A DNA stretch of 5,078 nucleotides from positions 1 through 5,078 of the forward strand of contig WTGT01000162.1 of the NCBI GenBank assembly GCA_011523445.1, given 5' to 3'. The notes below the pieces were generated by a model. The model saw only the letters and a program-made list of their open reading frames with translations, was not told the origin of the DNA and made no database searches. The position numbers were made by a program, and so were the translations under genes. Below, piece after piece: positions 1 to 5,078 of this stretch. Every line of letters begins with the position of its first letter. Position 1 is the stretch's first letter. The DNA is from Paracoccaceae bacterium. GTDB lineage: Bacteria; Pseudomonadota; Alphaproteobacteria; Rhodobacterales; Rhodobacteraceae.

Positions 1-1
1 G

Positions 2-1057
2 TTGGATACCTTTCGTGAGTTCTCCATCAATGAAATGTTGAAACTGATCAAGAATGATCTCCTGTCCCTCAATGTTGTAATGGATCAGTATGTTCATGAA
101 AAATCCATAGTTGAAACAGCCAGAATAGAAGAGGCCATTGATAAGCTAAAGGAAAAGGGATTGATTTATTGGGGGGTTCTTGAACCACCCAAGGGCAAAA
201 CGTCCGAGAATTGGGAAGCCCGTGAACAAATGCTGTTGAAGTCGACCGTATATGGAGATGACGTCGACAGGCCAATCAAGAAATCGGATGGAACCTGGAC
301 TTATTTTGCACCTGATATTGCCTATCATTTTGACAAGGTCTCAAGAGGTTATGACGAATTGATTAACGTATTCGGTGCTGATCATGGTGGTTATGTCAAG
401 CGATTGACCGCAGTAGTTGATGCCCTTTCCGAAAGCAAGGTAAGTTTTGTGATAAAACTTATTCAGATGGTGAATGTCATATCTGAAGATCAGGTATTGA
501 AAATGTCCAAACGTGCAGGCAACTTTGTATTATTGCGTGAAGCCATTGATGCCGTTGGCTCGGATGTTACTCGTTTTGTGATGTTGATGCGTAAAAATGA
601 TGCAAATCTGGATTTCAATTTTGACAAGGTGCGTGAACAATCCAAGGAAAATCCCGTTTTTTATGTTCAATACGCCCATGCCAGGATATGTTCTCTGTTA
701 AAACGAGCTGAAGAAAGCGGAATGGACACCAGCGATCAGACTTTGTTGAATTTCGATGGAGAGCATCTCAGGGAACCGGAACACATATTCTTTATCCGTA
801 AACTGGCCGAGTGGCCAAGAATCATTGAACAGGCCACGAGCCATAGGGAACCGCACCGGATTATTTTCTATCTGATTGAGGTTGCTTCCGGTTTCCACAG
901 TTTCTGGTCATCAGGCAAGGAAAAAGACAGTCTTCGAATTCTTCAGGGTGGTAATCCTGAGAAGACAATAGCCGGGCTGGCATTGGCTAGGTCAACTGGC
1001 ATAATCATTCACCAGGGGCTGGAGATGATGGGAGTCAAACCCTTAACGGAAATGTGA
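2..1057 (+). CDS. argS: Arginyl-tRNA synthetase, C-terminal part (5' end outside window)
   Basis: Class I aminoacyl-tRNA synthetase that charges tRNA-Arg with arginine in the cytoplasm. The reading frame is open at the left edge. The 351 residues seen are about 60% of the usual ~580-600, so the HIGH motif and N-terminal add-on domain lie upstream. Visible in order (fragment numbering): the LEPPKGK segment near 60-66, GDDVDRPIKKSDG near 85-97 and FAPDIAYHFDK at 102-112; FGADHGGY at 124-131; the KMSKS-type loop as KMSKR at 167-171 (bases 500-514); then NPVFYVQYAHAR at 217-228, which opens the helical DALR anticodon-binding domain running to the C-terminus. KMSKR followed by AGNF is typical of alphaproteobacterial ArgRS. 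The frame is intact to TGA, with no sign of decay. A SPOR gene starts 31 bases downstream on the same strand, so the two are probably co-transcribed. The codon at position 2 (TTG) is not the real start. Confidence 0.97.
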   Translation: MDTFREFSINEMLKLIKNDLLSLNVVMDQYVHEKSIVETARIEEAIDKLKEKGLIYWGVLEPPKGKTSENWEAREQMLLKSTVYGDDVDRPIKKSDGTWTYFAPDIAYHFDKVSRGYDELINVFGADHGGYVKRLTAVVDALSESKVSFVIKLIQMVNVISEDQVLKMSKRAGNFVLLREAIDAVGSDVTRFVMLMRKNDANLDFNFDKVREQSKENPVFYVQYAHARICSLLKRAEESGMDTSDQTLLNFDGEHLREPEHIFFIRKLAEWPRIIEQATSHREPHRIIFYLIEVASGFHSFWSSGKEKDSLRILQGGNPEKTIAGLALARSTGIIIHQGLEMMGVKPLTEM

Positions 1058-1088
1058 CCCTTGTTTTGGAAATCCATCTGACACTCCG

Positions 1089-1919
1089 ATGAAAACCTCA
1101 ATCCTGGATTATCCCGCTATCAACAAAGGGCCGATTTTGGCCAAAAGGGTTTTTCAGGTGCTAATTGTCTTGGCATCCCTCGGCATCTTGTTTTTTCTGC
1201 TTCAAATTGTGTTGCATTATGAGATAACAGGCAATCAGGATGAATCGAACATTCCTATAATCAAGGCAGAAACCAACCTTTGGGTCAAACCTGAGGATCC
1301 TGGTGGCAAGGAATCCAAACATACAGGTTACAGGGTAAATGTACTGGTTCATGGTGATCCGTTCAATGAGGAGTTGGTTACCACCGGTTATGCACCTATG
1401 CCAGTTGTACTTCCTGCCGACCTGCTTTCCTTGAATTCTAGGGGCATTCCCTTGCAGTTGGAAGAAGATTCAGAAGAGGTTGATGCCGAGGCAATAAAAA
1501 CCGGCAAAGAAATCTTGGATGAATTTTTTATCCAGGTTGAACTGGGTGAAATCCCATGGGAAAAGGAAACTACTCCTCATGCCTCAGAGGAAGCAGAACA
1601 AAATGAGGATGATCAAACACTGGTTATAACCGGCAGGGAGTTAATGCCTGCCGAAGTACCTGAGGGAGAAATTATTGCCTATATTGGGACTTATGCCAAT
1701 CATAACTTGGCTTCAAATAATTGGCGAGAAATTTTCAAGAAGTACCCCCGGGACCTTGCCTCCAAGGACTGGGTAATAAAAACCTTTGAAGGTTCAACAT
1801 CTGTTTCGTATAGACTCTATATTGTAGGTTTTGATTCGGAGGATGAAACCGATTCTCTTTGTGCCAGAATTGAGGCAGGAGGACATCCTTCATGTATAAG
1901 GACTTTGATGGGACAATGA
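1089..1919 (+). CDS. Membrane-anchored SPOR-domain protein
   Basis: 276-residue bitopic envelope protein. A short basic cytoplasmic N-terminus (residues 1-20) is followed by one hydrophobic segment at about 21-43 and then a periplasmic part. PIIKAETNLWVKPEDPGG (56-73) matches the segment that follows the TM helix in the SPOR proteins found beside argS and nagZ in Alphaproteobacteria. Residues ~124-176 are rich in Asp/Glu and probably a flexible linker. Residues ~196-272 fit a SPOR fold: a strand start at IAYIGTYAN, a helix near NWREIFKKYP, YRLYIVGF at 241-248, and a helix with C258 and C269 near the end. SPOR domains bind glycan strands lacking stem peptides, usually at the division septum, so a division or wall-remodelling role is likely but inferred. 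No strong Shine-Dalgarno precedes ATG 1089; the nearest purine stretch (TGGAAA, from about 1067) is too far away. The 3' end overlaps nagZ by 28 bases. No enzymatic domain is seen. Confidence 0.9.
   Translation: MKTSILDYPAINKGPILAKRVFQVLIVLASLGILFFLLQIVLHYEITGNQDESNIPIIKAETNLWVKPEDPGGKESKHTGYRVNVLVHGDPFNEELVTTGYAPMPVVLPADLLSLNSRGIPLQLEEDSEEVDAEAIKTGKEILDEFFIQVELGEIPWEKETTPHASEEAEQNEDDQTLVITGRELMPAEVPEGEIIAYIGTYANHNLASNNWREIFKKYPRDLASKDWVIKTFEGSTSVSYRLYIVGFDSEDETDSLCARIEAGGHPSCIRTLMGQ
1877..1882 (+). promoter_or_regulatory. Shine-Dalgarno for nagZ inside the SPOR gene
   Basis: AGGAGG lies 9 bases before ATG 1892 and within the end of the upstream coding sequence. It is the strongest ribosome binding site I see in the window. 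It favours 1892 over the alternative in-frame ATG at 1916. Confidence 0.75.
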
Positions 1920-2917
1920 ATTATGGAGGATACATTTTCGGTTGCAAGGGTACTGGTTTGTCACAAGATGAGATTGCCTTTTTCAAGGAGGTTAAACCCT
2001 TCGGGTTTATACTGTTCAACCGTAACCTGAAAAACAAATCTCAAATCAGGAAACTTACGGACGAACTAAGGGAGACAGTCGGATACTTTGCACCAATTCT
2101 GATTGATCAGGAAGGAGGTAGGGTACAACGCCTGACTCCACCACTTTGGAGGGATTGGGAACCGGCACTGGATATTTGTACCCGCTTGCCGTTAGAAGTA
2201 GCAAAAAAACTGATGTGGCTTCAATACAGATATATTGCCACGGAACTGCTTGAGTTGGGAATTGATACCAATTGTGTACCACTCGGAGATCTGGCAACAG
2301 AGTATACGCATCAGGTCTTGAGGAACCGATGTTATGGATCTAGTCCAGAAATGGTTGCAGCTATTGCCACAGAAGTGGCTGATGCTTGCCTTCAGGGAGG
2401 TATTTTGCCTGTTCTAAAGCATATTCCGGGTCATGGCAGTACCACGAAGGATAGTCATGAGGAATTGCCGGTCTGTGATAAAACAAAGACAGAATTAGAG
2501 GAAAGTGATTTCATTTCGTTCAAGAAACTGAACACCGTCCCCCTCGGCATGACAGCCCATGTACTATATTCTGAAATTGATTCTGACAAACCGGCCTCTA
2601 CCTCTGCCAAGATGATTGATATCATACGAAACTCAATCGGTTTTGATGGTTTATTGATGGCAGATGATCTTTCAATGGCTGCCCTAGGTGGGAGCATTAA
2701 ATCAAGAGCGAGGGAGTCCATTGATGCTGGGTGTGATATTATCCTTCATTGCAATGGCGAAATGGGGGAAATGATTGATATTGTTTCTGAATCCGGGACA
2801 ATGAACGATTTGGCTCAGGAAAGAGCTGAAAAGGCCCTGTCTCTTCGTCAAAAACCCGAAGAGATCGATACAGAAAAACTGCTGAAGGACTATACGTTAT
2901 TGGCGGATTTCCAATAG
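1892..2917 (+). CDS. nagZ: Beta-N-acetylglucosaminidase NagZ (GH3), peptidoglycan recycling
   Basis: Cytoplasmic glycoside hydrolase family 3 enzyme that removes GlcNAc from GlcNAc-1,6-anhydroMurNAc (peptides) recovered from the cell wall. At 341 residues it has the normal length for single-domain proteobacterial NagZ. Visible motifs: GYIFGCKGTGLSQDE at 13-27 (first beta-strand and loop), IDQEGGRV at 71-78 (substrate-binding Asp and Arg), RNRCYG at 144-149, KHIPGHGS at 176-183 followed by D187-S188-H189 (the family's Asp/His general acid-base dyad), and MADDLSM at 256-262, where D258 is the expected nucleophile. All catalytic residues are present, so the enzyme should be active. No signal peptide is seen. 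ATG 1892 is preferred because of its strong Shine-Dalgarno. ATG 1916 overlaps the SPOR stop as ATGA and would shorten the protein by 8 residues. The gene is probably translated in coupling with the SPOR gene. It ends 3 bases from the convergent dcd stop. Confidence 0.96.
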   Translation: MYKDFDGTMNYGGYIFGCKGTGLSQDEIAFFKEVKPFGFILFNRNLKNKSQIRKLTDELRETVGYFAPILIDQEGGRVQRLTPPLWRDWEPALDICTRLPLEVAKKLMWLQYRYIATELLELGIDTNCVPLGDLATEYTHQVLRNRCYGSSPEMVAAIATEVADACLQGGILPVLKHIPGHGSTTKDSHEELPVCDKTKTELEESDFISFKKLNTVPLGMTAHVLYSEIDSDKPASTSAKMIDIIRNSIGFDGLLMADDLSMAALGGSIKSRARESIDAGCDIILHCNGEMGEMIDIVSESGTMNDLAQERAEKALSLRQKPEEIDTEKLLKDYTLLADFQ

Positions 2918-2920
2918 GAA

Positions 2921-4018
2921 TTAATCGGAAACCTTGAAATGCCTTGACAGTTTCAGGCTTTGGCCCTGATAATTTGAATAATTCTGTGAACCATAGGGGT
3001 TTTCCGGTTCTGCCATCATTTTTTCAAATACCAGTTTGCCCATTTTCTGGCCATGTTCGAGTAAAAATGGAACTTCATGACATCTTACTTCGAGTACACC
3101 ACGGGAGCCGGCACCTCCAGTTCCACGATAGCCGAAACCGGGATCGAAAAAACCGGCATAATGCACCCGGAATTCACCCACCATCGGTATGTACGGTGTC
3201 ATTTCAGCGGCATACCCGGGAGGAATGGTGACTTCCTCCTGGCTGGCAAGTATGTAAAAGGAACCAGGATCAAGGATGATATGCTGGTTGATGGAATAAA
3301 CCGGATCCCAGAACTCCTTGGGGGAGTAATTATTGGACTTGGCCAAGTCAATGATACCGGTATGTTGTTTGGCCTTGTATCCAACCAGATTGTCTTCCAA
3401 TTTGAGGTCAACCGAAAAATCCAGGCCATCTTCAATATTCACCTTGTCCGAATCAATTCCATTGGCCTTGCAAATCTGGTTGTAATCCTCTTCTGACAAT
3501 TGGTTGGTTCCATTGCCAAACCTGACTTGGTTCAACAGGGTACCCTGCCTGACAAAAACTGAAAAGGAACGTGGGCATACTTCAGCATACAGAGGTCCAA
3601 TATAGCCGTCTTCAATTCGGTCGAATTCCGACCCATGATCGGTAATAAGCCTGGTAAGGAGGTCCAGCCTTCCGGTAGTGCTCTTAGCGTTGGCAACTCC
3701 AGAAATACCCTTGGGGAGATGCAATGATTCCATCAGGGGTATAACATAAACACAGCCCTTTTCTAGAACGGCACCCTCTTCGATACTGATGGTATGCATG
3801 CCGAATTCTTCGATTCGATTTTTTATTCGGCCCTGCTTGTTGGTCAAAAAGGAAACCCGTACCCGGTGGGCAATATTGCCCAGTCTCAAATCTAGGCTGG
3901 CCGGCTGAATTTGGCTTTCCGTGATTTGATGGGTGGCCTGAATCAAGCCCTGATTACACATTTGCTTGATCTTATGGTCCGGCAAGATGCCTTTTGGTTC
4001 GAAAAGGTTCTCTTCCAT
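2921..4018 (-). CDS. dcd: 2'-deoxycytidine 5'-triphosphate deaminase, long two-repeat form
   Basis: Deaminates dCTP to dUTP, feeding dUMP and thymidylate synthesis in the cytoplasm. From ATG 4018 it is 365 residues, about twice E. coli Dcd (193). It matches the long single-chain Dcd family of Alphaproteobacteria (Pfam DCD, PF06559, from memory). Two dUTPase-like repeats can be read. Repeat 1 (~25-170) has QPASLDLRLG at 38-47, AKSTTGRLD at 111-119 (equivalent to E. coli GRSSLAR) and GPLYAEV at 141-147. Repeat 2 (~235-340) has FFDPGFGYRG at 290-299 and GVLEVRC at 307-313, whose Glu aligns with the E. coli catalytic Glu in LEFYN. YQGQSLKLSR at 350-359 resembles the E. coli C-terminal tail. The Ser/Arg motif is seen only in repeat 1; repeat 2 has TPYIPMVGEFR there. 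A TTG at 4024 would add two residues; ATG is preferred. Neither has a clear Shine-Dalgarno. It lies 37 bases downstream of tRNA-Pro and may share its transcript. Confidence 0.94.
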   Translation of the reverse strand: MEENLFEPKGILPDHKIKQMCNQGLIQATHQITESQIQPASLDLRLGNIAHRVRVSFLTNKQGRIKNRIEEFGMHTISIEEGAVLEKGCVYVIPLMESLHLPKGISGVANAKSTTGRLDLLTRLITDHGSEFDRIEDGYIGPLYAEVCPRSFSVFVRQGTLLNQVRFGNGTNQLSEEDYNQICKANGIDSDKVNIEDGLDFSVDLKLEDNLVGYKAKQHTGIIDLAKSNNYSPKEFWDPVYSINQHIILDPGSFYILASQEEVTIPPGYAAEMTPYIPMVGEFRVHYAGFFDPGFGYRGTGGAGSRGVLEVRCHEVPFLLEHGQKMGKLVFEKMMAEPENPYGSQNYSNYQGQSLKLSRHFKVSD

Positions 4019-4055
4019 TAACAACTTGCTTTCTTGACTGAATGTGTAACTTAAA

Positions 4056-4133
4056 TGGTCGGGCCAGTGAGATTTGAACTCACGACCTCTCGCCCCCCAG
4101 ACGAACGCGCTAACCAGGCTGCGCTATGGCCCG
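4056..4133 (-). tRNA. tRNA-Pro, anticodon GGG, CCA encoded
   Basis: A complete cloverleaf reads on the - strand. The acceptor stem is CGGGCCA (4133-4127) paired with TGGCCCG (4066-4060). The D-stem is GCGC/GCGC with a 10-base loop. The anticodon stem is TTCGT/GCGAG around the loop CTGGGGG, giving anticodon GGG at 4098-4096. A 5-base variable region and the T-stem GTGAG/CTCAC with loop TTCAAAT follow. The discriminator A is at 4059 and an encoded CCA occupies 4058-4056. GGG reads CCC and CCU proline codons. The C1-G72 first pair and A73 discriminator are proline identity features in bacteria. It sits between merR and dcd on the same strand; merR next to tRNA-Pro is a common alphaproteobacterial order (from memory). 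Confidence 0.98.
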
Positions 4134-4135
4134 AC

Positions 4136-4173
4136 ATGGTGGAATTTTCAGAATTTTTGGTTTCTACCACCAT
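4136..4173 (-). repeat. 7-bp inverted repeat in the tRNA-Pro leader
   Basis: On the - strand ATGGTGG (4173-4167) and CCACCAT (4142-4136) are perfect inverted copies separated by 24 mainly A/T bases. The right arm ends 2 bases before the mature tRNA 5' end. It could form a stem in the precursor. It has no following U-run, so it is not a convincing terminator. A second overlapping palindrome, CACC-ATT-GGTG (4168-4178), competes with it. Confidence 0.4.
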
Positions 4174-4187
4174 TGGTGAGATATATT

Positions 4188-4215
4188 ATTATGGGGCATA
4201 TGTTCAAATATTCAA
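4188..4215 (-). promoter_or_regulatory. Possible sigma70-type promoter for tRNA-Pro (and dcd)
   Basis: On the - strand TTGAAT (4215-4210, 4 of 6 to consensus) is followed after 16 bases by CATAAT (4193-4188, 5 of 6). It begins immediately after the merR stop codon. Start of transcription would fall near 4181, about 48 bases before the mature tRNA. A second reading uses TTGAAC (4207-4202) with TATATC 16 bases later. The region is A/T-rich, so chance matches are likely. Confidence 0.4.
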
Positions 4216-4767
4216 TCAGGCCATTCCCGAATTAATTTTTTCCAACTTTCCGTAAAGTTTTTCCAGATTTTCCCGGGCTGATTCATCCAGGGTAATCTTG
4301 CCATCTTCGGGTAGACCCAGACTTATGCCGAAACTGGCTGATTTAAGTATCTCCCTAAGGTTAGAGAGGTCAACAATTGTGCCTACAGGTTCAGCTTCAT
4401 TCTGGATTTCGATATCAGCCTCGGGCTCCTGATCGGAGAGCAAACTATCCCATTCCTCTTCAGGGTCAATCACTTCAGGTATTGAATCTCGAATCAAGGG
4501 AAGTTCTGCTATCTCTATGATATGGTCCCCACCCTTTTCCTCAATCAATCTTTGAACCCGCTTCGTGGTATATCCCTTCTTGGTGATCAGCAGATTGATT
4601 CCCTTCAAGAGGGTTATCAAAGCTTCATCATAAAGTCGCTTGTTGTCCTGAAACTGAGGTTTGACAATCGGAAATTTTGTTTCCCAGTATCTGAGAGTTG
4701 ATTGATCCAGACCCAGTTCCTTGGAAACCGTACCTATTTGCTTATGGTTTTTGTATTCAGGGGACAA
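4216..4767 (-). CDS. MerR-family-like DNA-binding regulator, TTG start
   Basis: 183 residues. Residues ~9-30 form a MerR-type helix-turn-helix, with IGTVSKELGLDQSTLRYWET at 11-30 ending in the LRYWET signature. A wing-like stretch (NKRLYDEAL, 42-50) and a helix pair follow, including GYTTKRVQRLIEEKGG (65-80), matching the GYT-x3-VQ pattern of MerR proteins found after ihfA in Alphaproteobacteria. Residues ~85-135 are acidic and low in complexity. The tail (~136-178) holds two short helices. No metal-binding cysteines are present, so the ligand is unknown. The usual GGRRYY wing of these relatives is replaced by DNKRLY and is about one residue shorter. TTG 4767 is the only good start between the in-frame ihfA stop and the HTH; no clear Shine-Dalgarno precedes it. 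The gene starts 21 bases after ihfA and is probably co-transcribed. Target genes cannot be told from sequence. Confidence 0.87.
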   Translation of the reverse strand: MSPEYKNHKQIGTVSKELGLDQSTLRYWETKFPIVKPQFQDNKRLYDEALITLLKGINLLITKKGYTTKRVQRLIEEKGGDHIIEIAELPLIRDSIPEVIDPEEEWDSLLSDQEPEADIEIQNEAEPVGTIVDLSNLREILKSASFGISLGLPEDGKITLDESARENLEKLYGKLEKINSGMA

Positions 4768-4788
4768 TTCAAAACCGTTCCCGGGAAA

Positions 4789-5078
4789 TTACCCGTTTAT
4801 TTTTTCCTTGAGTTTTTTCGAGGGTATGAACTTGACCTTGTAATGGGCACCAACTGTTCGTTCCTCTCTCGTGATTACATCCAATATTTCCTGGCTTGCC
4901 CTGAATTTGAGCTGAAATGTACCAAATGATGATATCTTGACCGTCTCGCCCTTGGAAAGACTATCAAGCATATTCAGGAAAATGGAATCAACAAATTTTT
5001 TCGAAACAGCATAGGTGAGACCATATCGGTTACGAAGAAGTTTAACCAAGTCATTTTTTGTAAGTACTTCATTATCCA
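4789..5078 (-). CDS. ihfA: IHF alpha-subunit-like (HU/IHF family) DNA-bending protein, 5' end outside window
   Basis: The HU/IHF fold is recognisable over 95 visible residues. LTKNDLVKLL near the edge aligns with the IhfA start (LTKAEMSEYL), so only a few residues are missing. GETVKISSFGTF matches the GETVKLSSFG core of alphaproteobacterial IhfA, and the end (FIPSKKLKEKING) matches the FRPSHVLKDRING-type tail. IHF bends DNA sharply as an alpha/beta heterodimer in nucleoid organisation, transcription and recombination. The odd part is the beta-arm. Between the SFGTF phenylalanine and the KVKF phenylalanine there are 29 residues, exactly as in normal IhfA. But the arm tip reads QEILDVITREE instead of the conserved RVGRNPKTGEE, so the intercalating proline and the flanking Gly/Arg/Asn are absent. 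Assignment to ihfA rests on the tail, core and the merR/tRNA-Pro context. A diverged HU paralogue is the alternative. TTG 5049 is not the start because it would remove helix 1. Confidence 0.83.
   Translation of the reverse strand, partial: DNEVLTKNDLVKLLRNRYGLTYAVSKKFVDSIFLNMLDSLSKGETVKISSFGTFQLKFRASQEILDVITREERTVGAHYKVKFIPSKKLKEKING

Noticed and set aside
2898..2916. TATTGG/CCAATA hairpin as the nagZ terminator
   Set aside because: The stem is A/T-rich, there is no U-run after it, and it sits within the coding end; kept only as a weak possibility in a finding.
3077..3496. 139-residue plus-strand open frame opposite dcd
   Set aside because: It lies wholly opposite a strongly conserved gene, has no recognisable domain and no good ribosome binding site.
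4034..4062. TTGACT on the plus strand as a -35 box
   Set aside because: No -10-like hexamer lies 16-18 bases downstream, and it would point into the antisense of the tRNA.
4056..4133. tRNA-Pro as an integration site for a mobile element
   Set aside because: No integrase, no direct repeat of the tRNA 3' end and no foreign-looking DNA occur in the window; the flanking genes are core genes in a conserved order.
4055..4255. Plus-strand reading frame starting MVGPVRFELTTSR
   Set aside because: It is the antisense of the tRNA-Pro gene; the GPVRFELTT-type start is a well-known artefact of translating across the complement of a tRNA.
4782..4806. Plus-strand hairpin CGGG-AAATTA-CCCG followed by a T-rich run
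   Set aside because: The stem has only 4 pairs, no plus-strand gene ends here, and the T-run is part of the ihfA coding end (lysine codons on the other strand).
4865..4905. Possible compensating frameshifts explaining the missing IHF arm tip
   Set aside because: One alternative frame reads QGKPGNIGCNHERG, faintly like RPGRN, but it does not align well with RVGRNPKTGEE, and the real frame keeps the exact family spacing. Left as a read-level check.
5047..5049. TTG 5049 as the ihfA start
   Set aside because: It would remove most of helix 1; the frame stays open with family-like residues (EVLTKND) up to the window edge.

Overview
The window reads as ordinary core chromosome of an alphaproteobacterium with moderate GC (mid-40s percent by eye). 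Two gene orders that I know from memory as common in Alphaproteobacteria point there. One is argS, a SPOR protein and nagZ on the + strand. The other is ihfA, a MerR-type regulator and tRNA-Pro on the - strand. The single-chain, two-repeat dCTP deaminase and the wording of the ArgRS C-terminal half also fit that class. I see no transposase, integrase, phage gene, CRISPR array or recognisable defence system.

Layout: bases 2-1057 (+) hold the C-terminal ~60% of arginyl-tRNA synthetase. Bases 1089-1919 (+) hold a one-TM, cell-envelope SPOR protein. Its last 28 bases overlap nagZ (1892-2917, +), which encodes the peptidoglycan-recycling beta-N-acetylglucosaminidase. These three genes are tightly packed and probably form one operon. 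nagZ then runs head-on into dcd (- strand, stop at 2921) with only 3 bases between the two stop codons. The scpA/scpB genes often found after nagZ are not there.

The - strand, read from the right edge, carries ihfA (5' end just outside the window), a MerR-type gene starting with TTG, tRNA-Pro(GGG) with an encoded CCA, and dcd. A possible promoter lies in the merR-tRNA spacer. The two non-coding gaps here, 82 and about 37 bases, are the only intergenic stretches of note; no gene-free stretch exceeds 300 bases.

Together the genes cover translation (ArgRS, tRNA-Pro), envelope and peptidoglycan turnover (SPOR, NagZ), pyrimidine nucleotide supply (Dcd) and DNA architecture or transcription (IHF-like, MerR-like). 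I do not find a new multi-gene system. The most unusual signal is the IHF-alpha-like protein: its length is normal, but the conserved tip of its DNA-intercalating beta-arm (GRNPKTG in relatives) is entirely replaced. The neighbouring MerR-type protein also has an unusual wing.
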